Of a stretch of 11,929 nucleotides of DNA, positions 1 to 7,150 are shown one piece after another. The position numbers were made by a program, and so were the translations under genes. This DNA is from Candidatus Aminicenantota bacterium. GTDB lineage: Bacteria > Acidobacteriota > Aminicenantia > Aminicenantales > Aminicenantaceae. Where the stretch lies: the NCBI GenBank assembly GCA_013139435.1, contig WTAW01000104.1, positions 1 through 11,929 of the forward strand. Reading direction: 5' to 3'. The notes below the pieces were generated by a model. The model ran no database searches. It was not told where the DNA came from and saw only the letters and a list, made by a program, of their open reading frames with translations. How positions within the stretch are numbered: position 1 is the stretch's first letter; each line of letters begins with the position of its first letter.

Positions 1-2924
1 TGGAAGATGACGAATCCCAGCAGGACTCCCGTGAAACTGAAGAAGAACTGGGAAATGATGATCAGGGGCTTGGCCATGGAGTTGAACTGGGCCACCAGGA
101 TGACAAAGATCATACCCAGGGCGATAAGCAGGGCCACCTGCAGGAAACTACCCACTTCGGCCTGCATATCTTGCTCTCCCGTGAACTTGACGGTGTAGCC
201 CTCAAGGACCGGGAAATCAGGCAGGTTCTGGTTGATCTGCCGGATGATTTGATTGGCGTTATACCCCCAGAGTACATTGGAGGATAGGGTGATGGTGCGT
301 TGGTTGTCGATACGGGCGATCCCCCCGTAGCTTGTAATGTGGGCGACCTCCGCGATAGCCGAGAGAGGGATCATGTTGGGAGGGGCATTCCCGCTTTTAG
401 AAGGGACACTGATCTCCTGGCTGAGCAGCACGTCGATATCGCTGCGAAAACGTTTGTCAAGGCGTAGCTGAATGGGGTACTCATCATCTCCTTCCCTGAA
501 TTTGGAGATTTCGCTGCCGTAGATGGCGGACCGCAGCGCCATGCCGATGGTGGCGGTGTTGATGCCGAGTTTATTGGCTTTAGCTCTATCAATGTGCAGG
601 ATGAGCTCTGGTTTGTTGACTTCCATGCTGGATTTGAGCTTTTCGACCCCAGGAATGTTCAGGGAATTGATGAAAGCCAGTAGCCTCTGGGAGATGTCTA
701 CCAATTCGTCGATATCATCCCCCTTGATCTCGATGTTTATGGGCATCCCCGAGGGAGGCCCCATAGCTTCCCGGTCGATCCGGATCTGCGCTCCGGGGAT
801 ACCCTTGACCCCTTCCCTCAGATCTTGCAGGTATTCCGTAGTGGGTTTTCCAGTACGGAATTTATATTCCACGAAGGAAACGGTCACTTTGGCCAGTTTG
901 TCTAGAGTGAACCGTTCGAAGAGGTCGCTGCCGGCGTTGACCGCCACATTGGAGACCACGGATTCCACATCCGCATTGTCTCTTCCTATGACTTCGAACA
1001 CCTTCTCCTCGACCAACATGCAGACTTCGTTTGTGACGTCGATATGGGTGCCCTCTGGCATGGTGATGTAAACCATCAGAGTGTTGGGATCTCCACCGGG
1101 GAAAAACACCACCCGGGGAGGGGCTATTCCCATCAGAATAAAAGACAGGAACAGCATCACCACGGCCCCGACCACCACCAGATAGGGCCGTTTTCCTTTA
1201 AGAAAAAAGGCCAGGATTTTTTTATAGGAACTCAGGAAGACCGGAAGCACGCAGCATTGGAATTTTTCAATCAAGAAATGCAGCACGAATTTGAATAGAT
1301 AATAAATCACAAGGCCGAATAACAGAAGATTGGCCAGGATCCTGACATTGGCGAGGTTGAAGAGCACGATCAGAGCGATCGTTCCCAAGGTTATGACTAT
1401 CACCTTGGGAGTGAGTTTACGGCCCTGAGAGTTATCCTCTTCAGAGAGTGGACGCTTCATGAAGGAAACCGCAAACACCGGATTCATGACATAGGCCACG
1501 AAAATGGAGGCCGTAAGGGTGATGATGATGGTAATGGGCAGGTAGGACATAAATTTCCCGGCGATCCCAGGAGTGAAGATCAGCGGAAAAAAGGGCGCGA
1601 TGGTCGTCAGCGTTCCCGTAAATACCGGCAGAGCTACCTCTCCGACGCCTTTTTTGGTGGCATCCATGATGGAAACGCCGGTGGTAGTATGGTGACGGTA
1701 GACATTTTCCACTACCACGATGGAGTTGTCCACCACGATTCCCAGCACCATTATGAAGGACATCAGCACCACCATGTTAATGGTGAATCCGACGACCGGG
1801 ATCAGAATAAAGGCGATCACCATGGAGAGAGGGATAGAGATCCCAACGAAGAGGGCATTGGCCTCTCCCATGAAAAACATGAGCACGAAGACCACCACAA
1901 TAAAACCCAAGATGACGGTGTTAAACAGGTCATTGACACTGTTCCGGGTCTGGATGCTGGTGTCGCCCGTTAGGGTAACGATGAGGTTTTCCGGGGCGGT
2001 CCTCTGGAAATCCGCCACGATGTTCTTGATCTTATCCACGGCAAAAATCAGGTTCTTCCCGCTCTTTTTGATGACGTTGAGGGTGATCACATCCCTCCCG
2101 TTGAGGCGGGCATAACTCTCACGGTCCTTGTAACCGTCGACCACTTCGGCGACGTCTTTGACATAGATCCCTTCCTGCAGGAGGATGTCTGCGATCTCCT
2201 CCACATTCTTGAATTCTCCTACGGCGCGCAGATTGCGTTTCATGCCATCGGTGTCGATCTGACCAGCGGAGATGGTCACATTCTCCGAGGCGACCGCGCC
2301 GATTATGGAATTGAAGGACAAGCCGGCGGCCTGCATTTTGTACAGATCGACATTGATCTGGATCTCCCGGTCCAGTGCTCCTGCGATATCGGCGCGTGTG
2401 ATCTCCTCCAGGGCTTCGATCTCATCTTGGAGCCTTTCGGCCAACTCCTTGAGCTTTACCAATCCGATATCACCCGAAAGGTTAATGAACAGGATCGGAA
2501 TCTCGGACAGGTCGATCCGGCTGATATCCGGATCCTGGAAGAGGTCGGTGGGCAGCTCGGAGCGGGCATCATCCACAGCTTGTTTGACGTCCAGATAGGC
2601 CTGGATCTCATCTGCAGAGAGTTCGAACTCTATGAATATGGAGGAGTAGTCCTGAATGGAGTTGCTGATGATCTGTTTGACGCCGTCGATGCCTTTGAGT
2701 TGCTTTTCGATGGGGCGGGTGACTAGATTTTCCATATCAGCGGGTGAGGTGCCGGGATGGATGGGCCCGATCATGAAATAGGGAAACACGATCTCGGGAA
2801 ACTTCTCTTTGGGTGTGGCGTTGTACTGAATAATACCAAAGATCACTAGGAGAACCGTGAAAACATAGACAGTCGTTCGGTTGCGGATGGCGATGTTGGT
2901 GAGTTTGAATTTCTTGTCCTTCAT
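1..2924 (-). CDS. RND efflux permease subunit, 3' end cut by window edge
   Basis: Inner-membrane proton-driven pump of the RND (AcrB-like) superfamily; substrate not predictable. I translated this strand by hand: 974 codons are open from the ATG at 2924 to base 3, with no stop or frameshift. AAGAAGG lies 5 nt upstream of the ATG. TM1 is near residues 14-33, followed by a periplasmic porter region. TM2-TM6 lie between about 336 and 483, with the RND TM4 motif GIVVDNSIVVVEN at 395-407; Asp399 matches the first of AcrB's two relay aspartates and the second position is Asn400. Two further hydrophobic stretches (508-522 and 529-552) lie between TM6 and TM7 (582-602). The second periplasmic region follows, then TM8 (927-944) and the start of TM9. 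TM10-TM12, roughly 100 residues with the usual TM10 lysine, are missing only because the window ends. It starts 29 bp after the adaptor stop and is the last visible gene of the efflux operon. Confidence 0.95.
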   Translation of the reverse strand, partial: MKDKKFKLTNIAIRNRTTVYVFTVLLVIFGIIQYNATPKEKFPEIVFPYFMIGPIHPGTSPADMENLVTRPIEKQLKGIDGVKQIISNSIQDYSSIFIEFELSADEIQAYLDVKQAVDDARSELPTDLFQDPDISRIDLSEIPILFINLSGDIGLVKLKELAERLQDEIEALEEITRADIAGALDREIQINVDLYKMQAAGLSFNSIIGAVASENVTISAGQIDTDGMKRNLRAVGEFKNVEEIADILLQEGIYVKDVAEVVDGYKDRESYARLNGRDVITLNVIKKSGKNLIFAVDKIKNIVADFQRTAPENLIVTLTGDTSIQTRNSVNDLFNTVILGFIVVVFVLMFFMGEANALFVGISIPLSMVIAFILIPVVGFTINMVVLMSFIMVLGIVVDNSIVVVENVYRHHTTTGVSIMDATKKGVGEVALPVFTGTLTTIAPFFPLIFTPGIAGKFMSYLPITIIITLTASIFVAYVMNPVFAVSFMKRPLSEEDNSQGRKLTPKVIVITLGTIALIVLFNLANVRILANLLLFGLVIYYLFKFVLHFLIEKFQCCVLPVFLSSYKKILAFFLKGKRPYLVVVGAVVMLFLSFILMGIAPPRVVFFPGGDPNTLMVYITMPEGTHIDVTNEVCMLVEEKVFEVIGRDNADVESVVSNVAVNAGSDLFERFTLDKLAKVTVSFVEYKFRTGKPTTEYLQDLREGVKGIPGAQIRIDREAMGPPSGMPINIEIKGDDIDELVDISQRLLAFINSLNIPGVEKLKSSMEVNKPELILHIDRAKANKLGINTATIGMALRSAIYGSEISKFREGDDEYPIQLRLDKRFRSDIDVLLSQEISVPSKSGNAPPNMIPLSAIAEVAHITSYGGIARIDNQRTITLSSNVLWGYNANQIIRQINQNLPDFPVLEGYTVKFTGEQDMQAEVGSFLQVALLIALGMIFVILVAQFNSMAKPLIIISQFFFSFTGVLLGFVIF

Positions 2925-2953
2925 CTTAGCCTTCTTTTTTACTGAGTTCTGTA

Positions 2954-4117
2954 TCAGTCCTGATTTGTAACGGAAACTCTCTGTCCATCAGCCAAATTCT
3001 GGAAGCCGGAGATAACCACAAAGTCGCCCGGATTGATCCCTGTCAGGATCTCGACCCTGTCGTTGTAGTTCTCTCCTGTTTGGACCACTTTCCTGGAAGC
3101 GATCCAGCGTCCGTTTTCTTTGGTTGCAGAGAACAGGAAGTTTTCTGTTCCTGTTTTTTGGATGATATTTTGGGGGACGACAATGGCCTGGGGATTTGTG
3201 TAATCAGTAATGGTCACCACAGCCAGCATGTTGGGTTTGATATTTTTCTGCTCTCTGTGGACCTCGATCTCGATATCGAATGTCCTGTTGTCTGGGTCGA
3301 TGACCTGTGAAACAGAATCGATGGAATTCTCAAAATTGAGATCGAGAACAGGAATCTCCACACTCACGATAGCATTCTTTTTGATGCGGGAAATGTGATT
3401 TTCAGAGAGGGCCGCTACGATTTTTAATCTGGACAGCTGGACGATACGGATCGCCCCTCGTCCTGCTGCTGCCATTTCTCCCTCCTTGATCATGATATCG
3501 TCCACAGTTCCGTTAATGGGTGATGTGATCTTTGTCAGTTGGTATTGTTCATTGAGGGTTTCGAGCCTTTTTTCTAAGTTCTCTTTATTGTTTTTGGCCT
3601 GTAGGAAATCGATCTCACTGCCGATGTTTTTATCCCACAGCCTTTTGCGGCGTTCAAAGATCGTATTGGCCAGATCTAATGCATTCTCCATTTCGGCGAT
3701 GCTACTCTCATAGATCGCACCGTCCAGTTCTGCTAACAATTGGCCTTTGGTGACTCTGTCTCCCTCATCGACGAGTATTTTTTTGACGATCCCCGAAGTT
3801 TGGGAGGGGATCAGGATGTTGTTGTCTGATTCTACAGTCCCCTGCACCTTGATGAAGTGTTGGAATACTAAGGGATTGACTTGTTTGACAGCCACATACA
3901 TTAGCTTCTCACTCATCTGTGGTTGTCCACCGCTGCTTTGCGCTATCTCCGCTTCCAATTGTTCGATTTTTTCATTGAGAGCATCCCGTTGCCTTTCCAT
4001 TCTCTGCAATTGGGATTGTTTGTCTCGAGGGCCACATGCTGTTAACAGAAAAACTCCCAAGATAAGTAAAAGTGTGATTTTTTTCATGGCTTTTATCCTT
4101 TGTTTCCACTTATTCAT
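2954..4117 (-). CDS. RND periplasmic adaptor (membrane-fusion) lipoprotein
   Basis: Membrane-fusion subunit that links the RND permease to the TolC-like channel. The N-terminus has basic residues, a hydrophobic stretch and the lipobox LTAC at 25-28, so Cys28 should be lipidated. A short coiled coil (about 34-60, heptad-like with many Glu, Gln and Arg) precedes the barrel-lipoyl part. The first lipoyl half is near 105-132 (GIVKKILVDEGDRVTKGQLL), a helical hairpin spans about 135-193, the second lipoyl half is at 196-215 (ITSPINGTVDDI), and beta-barrel and membrane-proximal domains follow to 387. The ATG at 4117 has AGGA 6 nt upstream and overlaps the upstream stop by 8 bp, which fits translational coupling. 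An internal ATG at 4087 (Met11, MKKITLLL) also has an AGGA 8 nt upstream and would give a tidier signal peptide, so the start is uncertain by 10 residues. Confidence 0.93.
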   Translation of the reverse strand: MNKWKQRIKAMKKITLLLILGVFLLTACGPRDKQSQLQRMERQRDALNEKIEQLEAEIAQSSGGQPQMSEKLMYVAVKQVNPLVFQHFIKVQGTVESDNNILIPSQTSGIVKKILVDEGDRVTKGQLLAELDGAIYESSIAEMENALDLANTIFERRKRLWDKNIGSEIDFLQAKNNKENLEKRLETLNEQYQLTKITSPINGTVDDIMIKEGEMAAAGRGAIRIVQLSRLKIVAALSENHISRIKKNAIVSVEIPVLDLNFENSIDSVSQVIDPDNRTFDIEIEVHREQKNIKPNMLAVVTITDYTNPQAIVVPQNIIQKTGTENFLFSATKENGRWIASRKVVQTGENYNDRVEILTGINPGDFVVISGFQNLADGQRVSVTNQD

Positions 4118-5501
4118 AATTATTCCTGATCCTATCCAGTTTATTCTTCGCGCTTAAAAGAGTGGATATCGCTTGAATATAATTCGACTGTGATAGTAAA
4201 TATCTGTCATTCGCTTGAGTCAAATCCGTGCTGGATGAGATGCCCTCTCTGTATTTCGTCAAGGTTGCATCATATACGTTTTTGCTCAAATCCATGTTGT
4301 CTTTGATATTGAGAAAGTTTTCATATGCCGCACTAAGAGCATTTCTCGCTTGAGCATCTTCCAGTAGAATCCCTTGTGATGCTTGGAGTCTCAGATTACG
4401 CGCCTGTTTGAGAACAATGGCCGCCTGAGCAACTCGGGCTTTTTGTCCGCCGCTCTTGAAAATGGGGATGTAGATGTTGATGCCAAACATCTGGCTGCGA
4501 AACCAGTCTTTGTTGAAATTGAGAAAGCTGAATCTGTCTCTTTGAGCAACCTGTTGGTAGGTGTAAAAGGCGCTGATCGAAGGCCAGTATTTGGTTCTTG
4601 CATTCTTATGCGCCATTTCTGCCAATTTTTCTTGGGTATTCAGCAGCTTATAGTCGATATTCTGACTCAAGTCGAATTTGGCTGAGATGGCTTCCTGGAT
4701 ATCTATTCGTCTAAGGATATCTTCCAGCTTCTCTGTGATCTCGATATTCTTTTCCAGGTCTAATCCCATCTGGAATTTCAACAGCTTATAGGCAACCTCT
4801 GTTTGTTTTTGCACATTCTGCAGACTGTTTTTCAGGCCTGTCACGGATATTTGGATCACGTCGACGTCTGTTTTTTCCACGAACCCCTCTTTGTAGCTTT
4901 CACTGATCTCGTAGAGCGTTTTTTCCAGATTTTCGATGTTTGCCTTGATGATTCTCTCCGTCTCCTTGGACACTAAAATCAGGAAATAGGTGTTTGTAAC
5001 AGTCTCTTTCACTTCCAGTTGTGTCCGTTCATAACCTTCATCGGCTAATTGTTGATAGATCTTCGATGTATTCAGCCCCACGATGTAACTGGCGTCAAAG
5101 ATCTTCTGGTTGACAGTGATGTTGAAGTTGGCGTTATGCTGGGTGCCGAATTGGAGGGCTATTTTTTTATCGGGATCCCCCCCAATAAAATCGGGAATCA
5201 AAACTGTCGGCAACTCCAGATTATTGAGGTAGCTTAAGTTAGAATCGATCTGGGGAAAGCCATCTGCCAGTGTCTCTTTCAACTTTTTCCTCGCGGCTTC
5301 GACATCCAACAGAGATTTTATGGAATCGTAGCTGTGAAGGACAGCGAATTCCTGGGCGTCTTTGAGGCTGAAACTTTGAATTTCTGAGTCTTGGCCGTGT
5401 ATTTTAGAGGGAATGAACGGGTTCACACATAAAAACAGTATTCCGATATGAACAAAAAACATTATTACCGGATTCATCCGGGATTTATTCGGGTTTGCCA
5501 T
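4110..5501 (-). CDS. TolC-family outer-membrane efflux channel
   Basis: Outer-membrane trimeric channel of the TolC/OEP family, the exit duct of the pump encoded downstream. The 463-residue protein has a hydrophobic signal segment at about 13-28 with likely cleavage near residue 36. Two OEP repeats follow: long amphipathic helices around 41-80 and 150-250, then 265-300 and 350-460. The second half contains the OEP-like helix motif GISSSTDLTQANDRYL at 420-435, and the equivalent in the first half is FVEKTDVDVIQISV at 207-220. Beta-strand-like stretches near 85-135 and 303-347 fit the outer-membrane barrel. I chose the ATG at 5501 because GGAAG lies 8 nt upstream; the GTG at 5510 is in frame but touches that same sequence and leaves no spacing. 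The stop overlaps the adaptor start. Length is typical for the family. Substrate is unknown. Confidence 0.93.
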   Translation of the reverse strand: MANPNKSRMNPVIMFFVHIGILFLCVNPFIPSKIHGQDSEIQSFSLKDAQEFAVLHSYDSIKSLLDVEAARKKLKETLADGFPQIDSNLSYLNNLELPTVLIPDFIGGDPDKKIALQFGTQHNANFNITVNQKIFDASYIVGLNTSKIYQQLADEGYERTQLEVKETVTNTYFLILVSKETERIIKANIENLEKTLYEISESYKEGFVEKTDVDVIQISVTGLKNSLQNVQKQTEVAYKLLKFQMGLDLEKNIEITEKLEDILRRIDIQEAISAKFDLSQNIDYKLLNTQEKLAEMAHKNARTKYWPSISAFYTYQQVAQRDRFSFLNFNKDWFRSQMFGINIYIPIFKSGGQKARVAQAAIVLKQARNLRLQASQGILLEDAQARNALSAAYENFLNIKDNMDLSKNVYDATLTKYREGISSSTDLTQANDRYLLSQSNYIQAISTLLSAKNKLDRIRNNYE

Positions 5502-5631
5502 TGTGTTCACTTCCGTTTATAAGAATTCGAGTCAAATTATGTTATGGATTTTTACAAAGATTGAAAAATCAGGAGTTTTAAGCCTTTATGCCTGTCTCGT
5601 TTTCTTTGCTCAATCTTCCTTAAAACGCTCT

Positions 5632-5640
5632 ATAATACCA
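5632..5640 (-). promoter_or_regulatory. possible extended -10 promoter for the efflux operon
   Basis: In the 175-bp gap between guaB and the channel gene, the minus strand reads TGGTATTAT, which fits the extended -10 pattern TGnTAnnnT. No convincing -35 box sits 17 nt upstream, which is tolerated in extended -10 promoters. It would give a leader of about 125 nt before the ATG at 5501. A second, weaker candidate is CATAAT at 5541-5536. I see no hairpin followed by a T-run after guaB, so read-through from secA-guaB is also possible. The gap also holds a 12-bp perfect palindrome, ATGTTTAAACAT (5662-5673), just after the guaB stop. Confidence 0.3.
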
Positions 5641-5676
5641 TAAATTCGCTTTGATTTCCTCATGTTTAAACATAGC

Positions 5677-7140
5677 TTAGTCGAGGCGGTAGTTGGGAGC
5701 TTCCTTGGTGATGATCACGTCATGGACGTGACTTTCTCGAATGCCCGAGTGGGATATCTTGATGAATTTTGCTTTCTCTTGAAGCTCCTGCAATGTTTTG
5801 CATCCTGCATATCCCATGCCCGCTTTGAGCCCTCCTACCATCATCTGGATGATATGGGCCACACTTCCTTTGTAGGGGATCCTTCCTTCAATCCCCTCAG
5901 GGACAAGCTTGGCGTCACTGCGGAATGTGTCCTGGAAATAACGATCCCGGCCCCCCTGGCGCATGGCTTCTACTGATCCCATACCCCGGTAGGTCTTGTA
6001 CGATCGGCCCTGGAATATGATGACTTCACCCGGAGATTCGTCAGTTCCGGCTAACACGTTTCCAAGCATCACTGTATCTGCCCCAGCTGCAATGGCCTTT
6101 GTGATGTCGCCGGAATACTTGATGCCTCCGTCTGCAATGAGCGGGATGTCTTCCTTTTGAATCGCCTGGTAAACGTCTGCAATCGCCGTTATCTGGGGTA
6201 TGCCTGCGCCGGAAACAACTCTTGTGGTGCATATGGAACCGGGTCCGACTCCTACCTTAACGGCATCAATCCCTATGGCGACAAGGTCTTTGGCTGCTTC
6301 GACCGTGCCGATGTTCCCCGCAATGAGCTCCTGTTCGGGGAACTCCTTTTTCAACAGTGCGACAGTGTCCAACACCCTCTGGGAATGTCCATGGGCTGTG
6401 TCTACAATAAGGACATCGGCTTTGGCCTCGATCAATGCCTTTGCCCTCTCGAGTGTTTCCTCGGCGACACCTACGGCTGCTCCTACTATCAACCGGCCAA
6501 AATTATCTTTGGACGCGTCAGGGTACTGGATACGCTTGAGAATATCCTTGTATGTGATCAATCCCTTCAAGTGAAAGTCTTCATCCACCATAAGTATTTT
6601 TTCGATCTTGTGCTTGTGGAAAAGTTTTTCCGCTTCCTCCAGAGAAGTTCCCAGCGGGACGGTGATGAGTTCTTTGGTCATCGCCTCGTCGATAGATAGA
6701 TTCAGGCGGGTTTCAAACCGGATATCCCGGTTTGTCAGAATTCCCACCAGTTTGTTGTTTTCGTCGACAATAGGAAGTCCAGAAATCCCGAATTTTTTCA
6801 TCACGTCTTTGGCTTCATAGATTTTGTTTTGGGGTTTCATCGTGATCGGGTCGACGATCATCCCGCTTTCGTGTCTTTTGACCTTGTCCACTTCCTCTGC
6901 CTGTTTTTCGATGCTCATGTTTCTGTGGATGATCCCCATTCCCCCCTGCTGGGAGAGAGCGATCGCCATACGGGATTCTGTGACCGTGTCCATGGCAGAG
7001 CTGATGAGGGGAATGCTGAGGGATATATTCCGGCTCAATCGTGTCGTGATCTTTGCTTCGGCAGGGATCACGTCACTTTTTGCCGGCAGTATGAGAACAT
7101 CGTCGAATGTCAGGCCTTCTTTGAGTTTTTCATCCAGCAT
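5677..7140 (-). CDS. guaB: inosine-5'-monophosphate dehydrogenase
   Basis: Cytosolic enzyme that oxidises IMP to XMP with NAD+, the first committed step of GMP synthesis. At 487 residues it has the normal bacterial length and layout. The TIM barrel begins with LTFDDVLILPA (10-20) and continues with SSAMDTV (47-53). Two CBS domains occupy about 95-205. The barrel resumes with VDTAHGHS (247-253), GNIGTVEA (275-282) and the catalytic loop GPGSICTTR, with Cys304 as nucleophile. IADGGIKYSGDI (335-346) and the active-site flap RYFQ (400-403) followed by EGIEGRIPYKG (415-425) complete the site. The C-terminus ISHSGIRESHVHDV (462-475) is characteristic. All key residues I can check are present. The gene follows secA by only 9 bp and is almost certainly co-transcribed with it. 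Confidence 0.98.
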   Translation of the reverse strand: MLDEKLKEGLTFDDVLILPAKSDVIPAEAKITTRLSRNISLSIPLISSAMDTVTESRMAIALSQQGGMGIIHRNMSIEKQAEEVDKVKRHESGMIVDPITMKPQNKIYEAKDVMKKFGISGLPIVDENNKLVGILTNRDIRFETRLNLSIDEAMTKELITVPLGTSLEEAEKLFHKHKIEKILMVDEDFHLKGLITYKDILKRIQYPDASKDNFGRLIVGAAVGVAEETLERAKALIEAKADVLIVDTAHGHSQRVLDTVALLKKEFPEQELIAGNIGTVEAAKDLVAIGIDAVKVGVGPGSICTTRVVSGAGIPQITAIADVYQAIQKEDIPLIADGGIKYSGDITKAIAAGADTVMLGNVLAGTDESPGEVIIFQGRSYKTYRGMGSVEAMRQGGRDRYFQDTFRSDAKLVPEGIEGRIPYKGSVAHIIQMMVGGLKAGMGYAGCKTLQELQEKAKFIKISHSGIRESHVHDVIITKEAPNYRLD

Positions 7141-7144
7141 CGTT

Positions 7145-7150
7145 CCTCCC
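7145..7150 (-). promoter_or_regulatory. guaB ribosome binding site overlapping the secA stop
   Basis: On the minus strand the secA stop TAG (7152-7150) runs directly into GGAGG, with 4 nt before the guaB ATG at 7140. Because the final G of the stop codon is also the first G of GGGAGG, ribosomes ending secA sit on the guaB start site. This supports co-translation of the pair and fixes the guaB start. Confidence 0.75.

Noticed and set aside
1689..1973. Plus-strand His/Asp-rich frame that resembles a metal-binding peptide
   Set aside because: It is the antisense of the RND TM2-TM5 region; the His-rich look comes from reading Val and Ile codons backwards.
5631..5636. Plus-strand TATAAT in the guaB/channel gap
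   Set aside because: No plus-strand gene lies downstream, and the bases overlap the more useful minus-strand extended -10.
5662..5673. Palindrome ATGTTTAAACAT after guaB as a terminator
   Set aside because: The stem is AT-only apart from two G-C pairs, leaves no real loop in RNA, and has no following T-run on the minus strand.
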